Origin: JBLHHI01 sp047614125
GTDB taxonomy: Bacteria > Bacteroidota > Bacteroidia > NS11-12g > UBA9320
Reading direction: 5' to 3'
DNA length: 16,182 bases
Assembly: GCA_047614125.1 (NCBI GenBank)
Contig: JBLHHI010000074.1
Location: 1 to 16,182, forward strand
In this document: positions 6,535-14,105 of the stretch, in pieces
Layout: each line of letters begins with the position of its first letter
Numbering within the stretch: the first letter of the stretch is position 1
Program-made: the position numbers and the translations under genes
The notes under the pieces: generated by a model
What the model was told of the DNA's origin: nothing
The model's input: only the letters and a program-made list of their open reading frames with translations
The model's database searches: none

Positions 6535-8613
6535 ATGAGTTCATCTACCATCGAACATATGCAAGCTTCCAATATTGATTTAAACATCTTAATAAAAGCT
6601 TTCAAAAGCATGTGTGTTTCGAGAGCCATGGCCAATATTTACGACGAAAATCGGAATATTACCAAATATGTTCATTCTACATCAAAAGGCCATGAAGCCA
6701 TACAACTGGCTGTTGCTTATCACCTTACATCTAAAGATTGGGTTGCACCTTATTATCGCGACGAATCTATTTTGCTGGGTATTGGTATGGACCCATATGA
6801 AATGATGTTGCAATTGCTGGCAAAGGCAGACGACCCATTTTCTGGAGGTAGGTCGTATTACAGTCATCCTTCATTGCATCGCGATAACATGCCCAAAATT
6901 GCCCACCAAAGCAGTGCAACTGGGATGCAAGCCATTCCCACCACGGGCATTGCGCACGCTATTAAATATAAAAAACAACAAGGATTACAAACCGAAGATG
7001 GATCGATGGTCGTTTGTTCTATTGGCGATGGTTCGATGACGGAGGGCGAAGTAAGCGAAGCCCTTCAAATGGCCGTTTTACATCAATTGCCCATCTTGTA
7101 TTTAGTTCAAGACAACGATTGGGGCATTTCTGCCAGTGGTGATGAAATGCGTGCAATGAATGCGGCTGAATTTGCCAAAGGATATAAAGGCTTAAAAATT
7201 GATCAGCTGGATGGAAGCGAGTTTGAAAAGAGTTATGTGGGCATGGGGAAAGCCATTTCGTGGATTCGCAAAAATCAAAAACCGATGTTGGTACATGCCA
7301 AGGTTCCATTGTTGGGTCATCATACCAGCGGCGTTAGAAGTGAGTGGTACCGAGATGATTTAGAAGAGGATCAAAAGGATGATCCAGTTCCCAAACTTAA
7401 AAATCAGCTCCTTCAAAGAGGAGTAAGCTCCAACGAAATAAAAGAATTTATTGAGCAAGCGGAACTGGATGTTGCCGATGCGTTTCGCAGAGCCGTTGAA
7501 GCTCCCGAACCTGAGGGCATCACGCTAAAAGACCACATTCTTGCGCCAACTCCTGTTTTGGAAGAGGTTGGAGAAAGGAGCCCGGCAGGTGCCGAAAAGA
7601 TTATTATGGTGGATGCCGCCTTACACGCCATCGATGAACTATTAAAAAAACACCCGGAGGCCCTGTTATACGGCCAGGATGTTGGAATTCGGCTGGGAGG
7701 AGTTTTTCGAGAAGCAGCTACTCTGGCACAGAAATATGGAGTGGATCGAGTTTTTAATACACCAATACAAGAAGCCTATATTATTGGCTCAACAGCAGGT
7801 TTTAGTGCCGTTGGGTGCAAGCCCATTGTTGAAATTCAATTTGCAGATTACATTTGGCCCGGCATTAATCAACTGGTTACCGAACTCAGCAAATCCGGAT
7901 ATCTAAGTCAGGGGAAATATCACGTACAAGCAGTTATCCGAATACCAACCGGTGCATATGGTGGCGGAGGCCCCTATCATTCTGGCACGGTAGAAAGCAG
8001 TATTTTACCAATTAAAGGTATAAAAATAGTTTACCCAAGCAACGCCGCCGATATGAAAGGCTTAATGAAGGCAGCCTTTTACGACCCAAACCCTGTAATT
8101 ATGTTTGAACACAAAGGTTTGTATTGGAGTAAGGTGCCGGGTACCGAAAATGCCAAATCCATTGAACCTTCTGAAGATTACATGATTCCCTTGGGCAAGG
8201 CGCGAATTGCACTTGACGCAAACCCGACTTATGTCGAATCGGGCGAGTCCATCGCCATTATCACCTACGGCATGGGCGTGTATTGGGCTACTGCCGCAGC
8301 CGAGCAACACCAAGGAAAGGTGGAAGTACTTGATTTAAGAACCTTAAGCCCTTGCGACGACGAAGCCATCTATGCACAAGTTAAAAAACACAATAAGGTG
8401 ATGGTACTAACGGAAGAAACGCTCACCAATTCATTTGCTCAAGTATTGGCTGGCAAAATTGCCACAAATTGCTTTAAAGACCTCGACGCCCCGGTTCAAG
8501 TACTTGGAAGTGAGGATGTTCCGGCAGTACCGTTGAACATGGGTTTAGAAAAAGTTATGCTGCCCAACCCCGATAAGGTTGCTGAAAGAATTGAATGGTT
8601 GCTAAACTATTAA
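6535..8613 (+). CDS. Fused alpha/beta E1 component of a 2-oxoacid dehydrogenase complex
   Basis: This 692-residue thiamine-diphosphate enzyme carries out the decarboxylating first step of a 2-oxoacid dehydrogenase complex and hands an acyl group to a lipoyl E2. Residues 1 to about 335 are the alpha subunit. The ThDP motif starts at Gly164-Asp-Gly166 and ends at Gln-Asp-Asn194, and a GHHTSGVRSEWYRDDLEED segment near 261-279 corresponds to the E1 alpha phosphorylation-loop region. Residues about 355-692 are the transketolase-like beta subunit, with YGQDVG near 379-384, FNTPIQEAYIIG near 407-418 (Glu413 in the cofactor-activating position), EIQFADYIWPG, and GGGGPYHSGTVE near 476-487. Single-chain E1 enzymes are known in Bacteroidota. 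The alpha-part motifs look closest to branched-chain 2-oxoisovalerate enzymes, but substrate cannot be fixed from sequence. No E2 or E3 gene lies in the window. Confidence 0.92.
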   Translation: MSSSTIEHMQASNIDLNILIKAFKSMCVSRAMANIYDENRNITKYVHSTSKGHEAIQLAVAYHLTSKDWVAPYYRDESILLGIGMDPYEMMLQLLAKADDPFSGGRSYYSHPSLHRDNMPKIAHQSSATGMQAIPTTGIAHAIKYKKQQGLQTEDGSMVVCSIGDGSMTEGEVSEALQMAVLHQLPILYLVQDNDWGISASGDEMRAMNAAEFAKGYKGLKIDQLDGSEFEKSYVGMGKAISWIRKNQKPMLVHAKVPLLGHHTSGVRSEWYRDDLEEDQKDDPVPKLKNQLLQRGVSSNEIKEFIEQAELDVADAFRRAVEAPEPEGITLKDHILAPTPVLEEVGERSPAGAEKIIMVDAALHAIDELLKKHPEALLYGQDVGIRLGGVFREAATLAQKYGVDRVFNTPIQEAYIIGSTAGFSAVGCKPIVEIQFADYIWPGINQLVTELSKSGYLSQGKYHVQAVIRIPTGAYGGGGPYHSGTVESSILPIKGIKIVYPSNAADMKGLMKAAFYDPNPVIMFEHKGLYWSKVPGTENAKSIEPSEDYMIPLGKARIALDANPTYVESGESIAIITYGMGVYWATAAAEQHQGKVEVLDLRTLSPCDDEAIYAQVKKHNKVMVLTEETLTNSFAQVLAGKIATNCFKDLDAPVQVLGSEDVPAVPLNMGLEKVMLPNPDKVAERIEWLLNY

Positions 8614-8640
8614 TATGATAAGCATAATCCAAAAGTGCGC

Positions 8641-9051
8641 ATGAAGGGTTTCGATTGGAAATTCGTAGGTTCAGCCTTAATGGGCTTAATCATCACAGTG
8701 TTAACAGTCTATGCTTTAGAGTCCTTACGACATGAGCTTTACCCGCCATTTACGGGCCAGCCAGAGAACGTAGAATTAATCAATAATTATATTAGTGGCG
8801 CTCCATTTTGGTCGTTGGTAATGGTTCCTTTGTCTTGGATTATTGGCGCTTTTTGCGGCACCTTATTGGCAAGCCTTGTGCATTCTTCAAAGAAAAGATC
8901 TTTCTTTTTTATCATTGCTGGTTTAACAACGATTGCTGCATGTATGATGCTCATACAATATCCCAGTCCATGGTATTTCTGGATATTGGCCATGTTTATT
9001 TTTCCTTCTTCGCTGCTGGCAAGCAGACTGGTTAGATCTGCGGAAGTCTGA
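8641..9051 (+). CDS. Small four-helix membrane protein
   Basis: This is a 136-residue integral inner-membrane protein with four predicted hydrophobic helices near 9-27, 56-78, 87-105 and 111-128. Between helices 1 and 2 is a soluble segment containing HELYPPFTGQPENVELI. The YPP motif, the acidic segment and a second helix with WIIGAFCGTLLASLV are features I associate with a widespread family of uncharacterised four-helix bacterial membrane proteins. An in-frame GTG lies two codons earlier (8635); the ATG is preferred. It starts 27 bases after the E1 gene and probably shares its transcript, although a functional link is not implied. A hairpin lies just past the stop. Confidence 0.75.
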   Translation: MKGFDWKFVGSALMGLIITVLTVYALESLRHELYPPFTGQPENVELINNYISGAPFWSLVMVPLSWIIGAFCGTLLASLVHSSKKRSFFFIIAGLTTIAACMMLIQYPSPWYFWILAMFIFPSSLLASRLVRSAEV

Positions 9052-9053
9052 AT

Positions 9054-9085
9054 AAAAAAACCCGATTTGCAAGCAAACCGGGTTT
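9054..9085. terminator. Terminator between converging genes
   Basis: AAACCCG (9058-9064) pairs with CGGGTTT (9079-9085). Inside it TTTG (9066-9069) pairs with CAAA (9074-9077) after one mismatch, leaving a CAAG loop. On the minus strand the stem is followed directly by a T-run (A-run at 9054-9060 on the plus strand), so it is a canonical terminator for the PKD protein gene. It may also stop plus-strand transcription from the E1/membrane-protein unit. Confidence 0.87.
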
Positions 9086-9106
9086 CTAACTGACATGATC
9101 TCAAGC

Positions 9107-9352
9107 TTAAAGTTTAATAAACTTCACGCTTTTCACAGATCCATCATTTGCTATTATTCGGGCAAAATAATAGCCAGTAGGTAGGGTATTGATATCAATT
9201 TCCACTTGAGTCTGAGAATCAAGGCTTACTTCTTCTTCAATCAAAACATTGCCATTAAAAGCTATAATTTGAATTTTTTGAACGGTTTGATTGTCAACTT
9301 CAATGGTAACCGAGCTGTTTGCTGGATTCGGTGAAACTGAAGCCTTCCAACC
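9107..9352 (-). other. T9SS type A C-terminal sorting domain
   Basis: This region encodes the last ~81 residues of the PKD protein. It includes the SPNPANSSVTIEV opening, an IIAFNGNVL strand, LPTGYYFARI and a final basic VKFIKL. These are hallmarks of the Bacteroidota type IX secretion cargo tag, which is normally cleaved at the cell surface. The T9SS machinery itself is not encoded in the window. Confidence 0.88.
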
Positions 9353-10777
9353 CAGTTCGGTACGAATCTCAACGTCTGCATCAATCTTTGCATCTGCGTC
9401 TCTTCCATCAACTATTGGAGGAAGTACTAAGCTGGGCTTAACAATTAAAATGCGCTTTGATACGGTGAGTGTGCAACCTGAGCGTGGATCTTTAACATAT
9501 AGGGTAACCACATAAATTCCAGGCTTGGTGTATTTGTGTCGAATTGGATTACCGCGTTCTTTGGTGCCATCTCCAAAGTCCCAGGCATAAACAGATGCAC
9601 TTGCATTACTTTTTGCTTTGAACTTAACTACATTTCCATCCACGCTGTATCTGAAATTTGCACGCAACTTGCACGGCTTTTCAAGAATAATGCGTTTGCA
9701 AATGGTAACCTTACACTTGGTCTTTGGATTGAAGGCAATTAAGCAAAGCTCAAAGCTTCCGTATTTATTGTATTTATGACGAGCAGTAACACCCGTTTCG
9801 GCATCACCGTCTCCAAAAGACCAGTAGTAAATTATGTTGTCTTGATTTGATCGTGCTTTAACCTCAACCTTTTTTCCGTTTACTTCATACTTGAAATCGG
9901 CTTTTAGATTACAAGTGTCGGGCATGCAATCCACCCGCACTTTTTTACAAACCGTAGCGGTGCATCTTTTTTGTGTGGAAGTGCTAACTAAGTAGGCAGT
10001 AACACAAACTTGGTAATTTCCGGATTGATCATATTCGTGCTTGGTTGTTGAACCCATAGCAGAAGAACCATCCCCAAAATTCCAAACAAATTTTGCGTTC
10101 GAATCATTTGCCTTTGCTCTAAACTTAAACTCATTTCCATCTTGGGCAAATTCAAAAGCAACTTCTAAGTCACATGTTTTAATAACAGCGCGTTTGCAAA
10201 CCTTTGCTGTACATCCAGTTGCGGTATCTTTAACAAAAAGACAGATTTCGTAGGTTCCATCAGCAGCATAGGTATGTTTCAACGCTTGGCCACGAGTAAC
10301 GGTTCCATCTCCAAAATTATATCCATAAACTGCATGATTGCTGTTTGATTTAGCCTCAACCTTAACACTGCTTCCACTGATGTAAAGATCAAAATCAGCC
10401 TTTAGCTGACATAATCTAACATCAACTTTTTTACAAACCGTAGTGGAAATCCGAGTGTTTAAGATGCTATCAAAAGCATATACCGTTAAGCATACTTTAT
10501 ACGAACCATCGGCCGAATATGTATGTTTAGCATCCTTGCCCTTCCCATCATTTCCATCACCAAAATCCCAAGCATAGGCCAAAACATTTGCCGAGGCCCT
10601 GGCCTCAAACTTCACCGTTCGCGTATCGTTATCGACCCTAAAAGTAAAGTCGGCCTTGACCGCTGCACCCGTTTGTGCAAAAGCAGCTGGGGCGAACAAA
10701 CATAAAATCATGGTTAAGGTTGCAAGTAGGTTCTTACCTGGTAAGCCATTTGCAAGCATTGTACTAAATTTCTTCAT
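9107..10777 (-). CDS. Secreted five-PKD-repeat protein with T9SS sorting domain
   Basis: The protein has 556 residues from the chosen ATG. A signal peptide with MKKF start and a hydrophobic core (LLATLTMILCLFAPAAFA) is followed by five PKD domains. Each contains FGDG, at residues 72-75, 155-158, 234-237, 321-324 and 401-404, and a following Lys/Arg-His-x-Tyr motif. The last ~80 residues form a T9SS type A sorting domain: VSPNPANSSVTIEV, then NTLPTGYYFARI and the terminal KFIKL. The protein should be exported by Sec, carried across the outer membrane by T9SS, and released or anchored on the surface. PKD arrays usually act as beta-sandwich spacers or adhesive modules, and no enzyme domain is present. 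In-frame starts also exist at 10783, 10804 and 10846 (TTG); 10777 gives the best signal peptide. The Cys pattern between repeats is unusual. Confidence 0.9.
   Translation of the reverse strand: MKKFSTMLANGLPGKNLLATLTMILCLFAPAAFAQTGAAVKADFTFRVDNDTRTVKFEARASANVLAYAWDFGDGNDGKGKDAKHTYSADGSYKVCLTVYAFDSILNTRISTTVCKKVDVRLCQLKADFDLYISGSSVKVEAKSNSNHAVYGYNFGDGTVTRGQALKHTYAADGTYEICLFVKDTATGCTAKVCKRAVIKTCDLEVAFEFAQDGNEFKFRAKANDSNAKFVWNFGDGSSAMGSTTKHEYDQSGNYQVCVTAYLVSTSTQKRCTATVCKKVRVDCMPDTCNLKADFKYEVNGKKVEVKARSNQDNIIYYWSFGDGDAETGVTARHKYNKYGSFELCLIAFNPKTKCKVTICKRIILEKPCKLRANFRYSVDGNVVKFKAKSNASASVYAWDFGDGTKERGNPIRHKYTKPGIYVVTLYVKDPRSGCTLTVSKRILIVKPSLVLPPIVDGRDADAKIDADVEIRTELGWKASVSPNPANSSVTIEVDNQTVQKIQIIAFNGNVLIEEEVSLDSQTQVEIDINTLPTGYYFARIIANDGSVKSVKFIKL
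9437..10666 (-). repeat. Five tandem PKD repeats (protein-level)
   Basis: The repeats are about 79-88 residues each. They share an A/C-type opening followed by LKADF-like residues, then FGDG, a KHTY-like motif, a YxxC strand, and VCKK/VCKR at the last strand. Repeats 1-4 carry the pair Cys(YxxCL)/Cys(VCK), which repeat 5 replaces with Thr and Ser. Repeats 2-5 carry a second pair that repeat 1 lacks. The repeats are diverged at DNA level, so this is an old array rather than a recent expansion. Confidence 0.9.
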
Positions 10778-11027
10778 AAACATATTTTTATAAGTTTTAA
10801 ACATTTCTACTTCTTTGTCTATGAAAGGCGAGCATGGTTGCATCAACCTGAAAAAGTTTTATACAACTGCCTAAAAATCAACCCTTAATGACCAAAATTT
10901 GCAGCTAATATTCCTAAATTATCTGAGTTGAGATCCACTGCGACTATTAATTTTCGGGCTTTTTTGTAACTAAAAGGTCGATTTGCAGTTATCTATATAC
11001 AGCTGGGTCGTATAGCTTTATTTACAC
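10778..11027. promoter_or_regulatory. Divergent intergenic region of PKD and OmpA-like genes
   Basis: This spacer must hold promoters for two divergent genes. On the plus strand TAGCTTTA (11013-11020) is one base from the TAnnTTTG -7 consensus, with TTTG at 10982-10985, but the 27-base gap is longer than usual. No strong match was seen for the minus-strand gene. Part of the region (10778-10846) could be coding if an upstream start of the PKD gene is used. Confidence 0.35.
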
Positions 11028-12623
11028 TTGAAATTACACAATACATCACCTGAACACATTAAAACTTGGGGCTTCGCATTAGTTCTATTGTTTTTGGTTT
11101 CGTCGAGCCCAGTTTTTTCTCAAGATACTTTGAATTACCGCGAGCTAGTTGCTTCAGAAGAAGGCAAATCTGTTACAGTAAAATACTATTCCGAAATGAC
11201 GGGTTTGAAACAGAGCTATAATCTAAAGACCGGCAGATGGGAATATTTTGATGAAGACAACTTACTCGTGAAATTGGTGGATTTTCAAGCCGACAAAGAA
11301 GCCCAAACCACATATAAGGATGGACTTGAGATCTATCTAAACTTGTATGGAGACACTGTATTGATACGGCATTACCGTAGAAACGTGCTCATAAAAGAAG
11401 AACCGAAAATGGCAGCGGTATTAATTGATGGGTCCTATGTTTTGGAAATACACGATCAGCTTGGATCTTTACATGTTAGTCAATATCGCAATAGAGGTGG
11501 GACGTACAAACGCATACAGGTAAATGGTGGATTGCGTTCTGCGAAGGAAATGGTGTATTACCAAAAAACAGAAGACAGTCTATTTGATGAACGTCTGCAT
11601 GGAATTCCCTCATTTAAAGCACTTAATTCAAATAATTACATTTCAAACCCAAGATTTGAACAGCATTCCATTTCAGAAACTCGACATTCTATAAAAGATC
11701 AAGTATTCGGTTGGTCGCCATCCTCCCCCAGCCCTGACTTTTATGTTTCTTCAGAATCATACAGCGGCGATGCGTGCATGGGTTTCCGAACCTACAGCCT
11801 ATCGAACGACATAGAATATGTTAAAAATAAGCTGGTAAAACCTTTAGATAAAGACAGCTTGTACTGCCTTTCATTTTACATTCGATTGGCTCCATGGGCA
11901 AAGTTGGCTTCAGGCTCTTTGGGCTTTTATATTACCGAAGAAGCAGACATCAACATCCACAACCTAATTCGCAGCAGAGCTTCACAACCGCTCAATTTAC
12001 CCGTGTTAGGTTCCAAAATGACCTGGATGAACGTGCAGTGTATGTATCGGGCAAAAGGGGGCGAAACGTATTTTCATTTAGGCAGTTTTACTTCACTGCG
12101 CACCATGGATTTAGTTCGTGTTCCAGGCGCAATGTGGGAGTGCTATTTTTTGTTGGATGACGTAAGTCTGGTTCCAATCTCATCACCAGCCACTTGCGCT
12201 TGCAACCAAAAAGAGATTCAGATCACCGAAGAAAGCTCAACGTCATTCCACGTAACCGATAGCTTTACAACCATCGTTGGGAGTAAGTTTGTACTTCCGG
12301 ATGTATTTTTTAATAACGATCAAGATCAACTCTTGCCAGAATCCGTCCAATCATTAATGTCCTTGTCGGAATGGTTGGAAGTAAATCCAGACGTTCGTAT
12401 CCTAATTGGCGGGCATACAAACTTTTTAGGAACTCATGCCCACAACATCGATTTATCGGAAAGAAGGGCGCGTTCAGTAAAAAGTTTTTTAGAATTTCAA
12501 GGCATTGCTTCCGTCCGAATTGAGTACAAGGGATATGGACCGGATGTACCTAGATATGGCAGTGAAACGCTTGACGGCTTGGCAAAAAATAGAAGAGTTG
12601 AGATAGAAATATTGGAGAATTAA
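11028..12623 (+). CDS. OmpA-like peptidoglycan-binding outer-membrane protein
   Basis: The protein has 531 residues. The start must be TTG (11028-11030): the frame has a stop at 11013-11015, there is no ATG or GTG between, and the signal peptide (FALVLLFLVSSSPVFSQ) begins soon after. Residues about 60-130 look like the MORN-like repeats of YwqK-type proteins (TGRWEYFDEDNLL). Residues about 205-385 form a beta-sandwich resembling galactose-binding modules often found before OmpA domains in this phylum, including SNPRFEQ, VFGWSPSSPSPDFY and YFLLDDVSLVP. Residues about 421-531 are an OmpA domain: IGGHTN near 460-465, the NIDLSERRARSVKSFL motif near 473-488 and AKNRRVEIEI near 519-528, including the residues that grip peptidoglycan meso-diaminopimelate. 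It should tether the outer membrane to the cell wall. Confidence 0.88.
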   Translation: MKLHNTSPEHIKTWGFALVLLFLVSSSPVFSQDTLNYRELVASEEGKSVTVKYYSEMTGLKQSYNLKTGRWEYFDEDNLLVKLVDFQADKEAQTTYKDGLEIYLNLYGDTVLIRHYRRNVLIKEEPKMAAVLIDGSYVLEIHDQLGSLHVSQYRNRGGTYKRIQVNGGLRSAKEMVYYQKTEDSLFDERLHGIPSFKALNSNNYISNPRFEQHSISETRHSIKDQVFGWSPSSPSPDFYVSSESYSGDACMGFRTYSLSNDIEYVKNKLVKPLDKDSLYCLSFYIRLAPWAKLASGSLGFYITEEADINIHNLIRSRASQPLNLPVLGSKMTWMNVQCMYRAKGGETYFHLGSFTSLRTMDLVRVPGAMWECYFLLDDVSLVPISSPATCACNQKEIQITEESSTSFHVTDSFTTIVGSKFVLPDVFFNNDQDQLLPESVQSLMSLSEWLEVNPDVRILIGGHTNFLGTHAHNIDLSERRARSVKSFLEFQGIASVRIEYKGYGPDVPRYGSETLDGLAKNRRVEIEILEN

Positions 12624-12847
12624 TTCGAATTGTAAAAAAATTGCAATATTCATGCAACTTTTCATCTCCTCTGTGCGTCATAGTATCAGAAAGCCTTGTA
12701 AAGCTTCCTAACTACTTTTTATATGCTCGACGAAGCTCCGGCGAAAATTGGTTTTCAGGCTGGTGCTTAACCGCACATTATCAATGGTTTAGTACCATGA
12801 AAAATTCCGGAGCCGACTCGAGTTATTTACCCAAATCCACTTCCAAC
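12624..12847. other. Intergenic region between converging genes
   Basis: No convincing gene or terminator is seen in this 224-base stretch. A perfect 10-base palindrome AATTCGAATT lies at 12622-12631. GCTCCGG (12735-12741) and CCGGAGC (12807-12813) form a 7-base inverted repeat separated by 65 bases and could close a large RNA structure, but this may be chance. A short plus-strand open frame here shows no family features. Confidence 0.4.
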
Positions 12848-13387
12848 CTAATTTAGCAATTTGGCATGTACCCAAAAATTGCTGTAAATGTTGATGGTAT
12901 AATCTTTCGACATAAGTTCATCTGTAACTGCCTTTAAACGCAAACTAAACTCTTCGGCTTTAATGTATGGGGCAATGTTTAAGCTGCTGGGCTGAAGCTT
13001 AAGCTCACTTGAATTCTCTTTTACATCGGTTATCGTTGCCACTTCCAACTCATCCAAACCTTTGGCTTTAATATATACCGTGGCATTTTTTAAAAAGGAA
13101 AAATCTTCGCCCGCAGGTGCATCAATGGTTAGAATTAATTCTTCCAACAAGATTTCTTCAATAAGATCTTTTCGGGTATCGTTGGCTTTAAACGACGCTT
13201 CAGAATTTGTTTCTACCTCAGGAGTAAGAACATCAAAAGGCAAATTAATTCCCGTTGAAGATGGTATTACCACCTTAACATTGTAGGTAAGATTAAATTG
13301 GATCAGCTTATCTAGCTTCCCACACGAGGGTGCGAGTAAAACAGCGGCCAATAAGAATCCGGTATAAATAATTTTCATTCGTTTCAT
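12848..13387 (-). CDS. Small lipoprotein, paralogue of its upstream neighbour
   Basis: The 179-residue protein (start at 13387) has the signal peptide MKRMKIIYTGFLLAAVLLAP followed by SC, with Cys22 probably lipidated. The frame stays open 30 codons further (to 13477), but that extension reads back into the upstream gene's terminator, so the later ATG is chosen. The mature part is predicted mainly beta: VKVVIPSSTGINLPF, an acidic LIEEILLEELILTIDAP stretch, FSFLKNATVYIKAKG, and SSLNIAPYIKAEEFSLRLKA. The second half aligns by eye with the neighbouring lipoprotein (FDWAKEVSVYV, VDLVDYLQDGIFNFKV). I recognise no named family. It is likely an envelope lipoprotein of unknown function. Confidence 0.75.
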   Translation of the reverse strand: MKRMKIIYTGFLLAAVLLAPSCGKLDKLIQFNLTYNVKVVIPSSTGINLPFDVLTPEVETNSEASFKANDTRKDLIEEILLEELILTIDAPAGEDFSFLKNATVYIKAKGLDELEVATITDVKENSSELKLQPSSLNIAPYIKAEEFSLRLKAVTDELMSKDYTINIYSNFWVHAKLLN

Positions 13388-13446
13388 ACTGATGTAACCC
13401 AGCCAAGTACTGAAAAGTTTGCCATTACTTGGTCTGTATGTAGTGA

Positions 13447-13484
13447 CAAAAAAAATGGAAGGCGAGAGCAAACACACCTTCCAT
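13447..13484 (-). terminator. Rho-independent terminator between two lipoprotein genes
   Basis: On the minus strand ATGGAAGG (13484-13477) pairs with CCTTCCAT (13462-13455), an 8-base perfect stem with a 14-base loop. The stem is followed by seven further T residues (the A-run ending at 13455 on the plus strand). It lies 20 bases after the stop of the upstream lipoprotein gene, so the two paralogues are probably not one simple operon. Confidence 0.85.
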
Positions 13485-13503
13485 CCAATATTGTAATTCG
13501 ATT

Positions 13504-14031
13504 CTATAACTCAACAGTAATCACCGCGCTCACCTCGGCCTCGTGATCTACTGGAATTTCTTGATCGTTTATAGATACAACTTTAAAGTTAAAAATCCCA
13601 TCTTGTAGGTAGTCAACTAAGTCAACATTCTCTGTGTTAACTGTTAACGACTGAATACCATCCGGAACATCATTGGTTGTAGCAATCAACTTCTCTGATT
13701 TGCCATCTGCTGTTACGTAAACACTAACTTCCTTTGCCCAATCGAAGTTGCCGGTTTCTGGAGTCAACAATTTAATGGTAACCGATTTAACTTTACTTTT
13801 CTTAATCAAATCTTTATTAACGCCTTTCTTATCCATTTCGTCAGCCGGATTAACGGGACCTGAAAGCAATTCTATGGTTGCATTTGGATCTGCATTCTGC
13901 TTGATTACAATAATGGCCGTTTTAAGATCCAAATCATAGCTCAGAAGGCTCACATCATCGCAAGCGGAGAATAAAAATAAGGAAAGCAGAACAAGTAGTG
14001 GGGTTTTTTTCATATTCATATTCATATACAT
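13504..14031 (-). CDS. Small lipoprotein, paralogue of its downstream neighbour
   Basis: The 175-residue frame begins with four alternative ATGs in 21 bases (MYMNMNMKK). Any of them leads into the signal peptide KKTPLLVLLSLFLFSAC, with a good lipobox and Cys24 (counting from the first Met) as lipidation site. The mature region is beta-rich and acidic: LDLKTAIIVIKQNAD, VKSVTIKLLTPETGNFDW, KEVSVYVTADG, VDLVDYLQDGIFNFKVVS and a final AEVSAVITVEL. No named family is recognised. It matches the downstream lipoprotein in order of motifs, especially the NFDWAKEVSVYV/DFSFLKNATVYI strand and the VDLVDYL/LNIAPYI strand, so the two arose by duplication. Confidence 0.8.
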   Translation of the reverse strand: MYMNMNMKKTPLLVLLSLFLFSACDDVSLLSYDLDLKTAIIVIKQNADPNATIELLSGPVNPADEMDKKGVNKDLIKKSKVKSVTIKLLTPETGNFDWAKEVSVYVTADGKSEKLIATTNDVPDGIQSLTVNTENVDLVDYLQDGIFNFKVVSINDQEIPVDHEAEVSAVITVEL

Positions 14032-14105
14032 TTAACCGTAAATCAGTGCCGTTTCGACACAATTAACGCTGTAAATATAATGTATTTTGAGCAACTTAAT
14101 CAACA

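Noticed and set aside
8787..9104. A 105-codon minus-strand frame over the small membrane protein
   Set aside because: It is antisense to the membrane-protein gene and includes the terminator hairpin of the PKD gene, so it is not a plausible coding sequence.
12641..12856. A 71-codon plus-strand frame between the OmpA-like gene and the lipoprotein
   Set aside because: It needs a TTG start, has no family features, and runs into the end of a convergent gene; probably chance.
13388..13477. Thirty-codon N-terminal extension of the downstream lipoprotein
   Set aside because: It reads back into the neighbouring gene's terminator stem and would place the signal peptide internally; the ATG at 13385-13387 gives a proper lipoprotein start.
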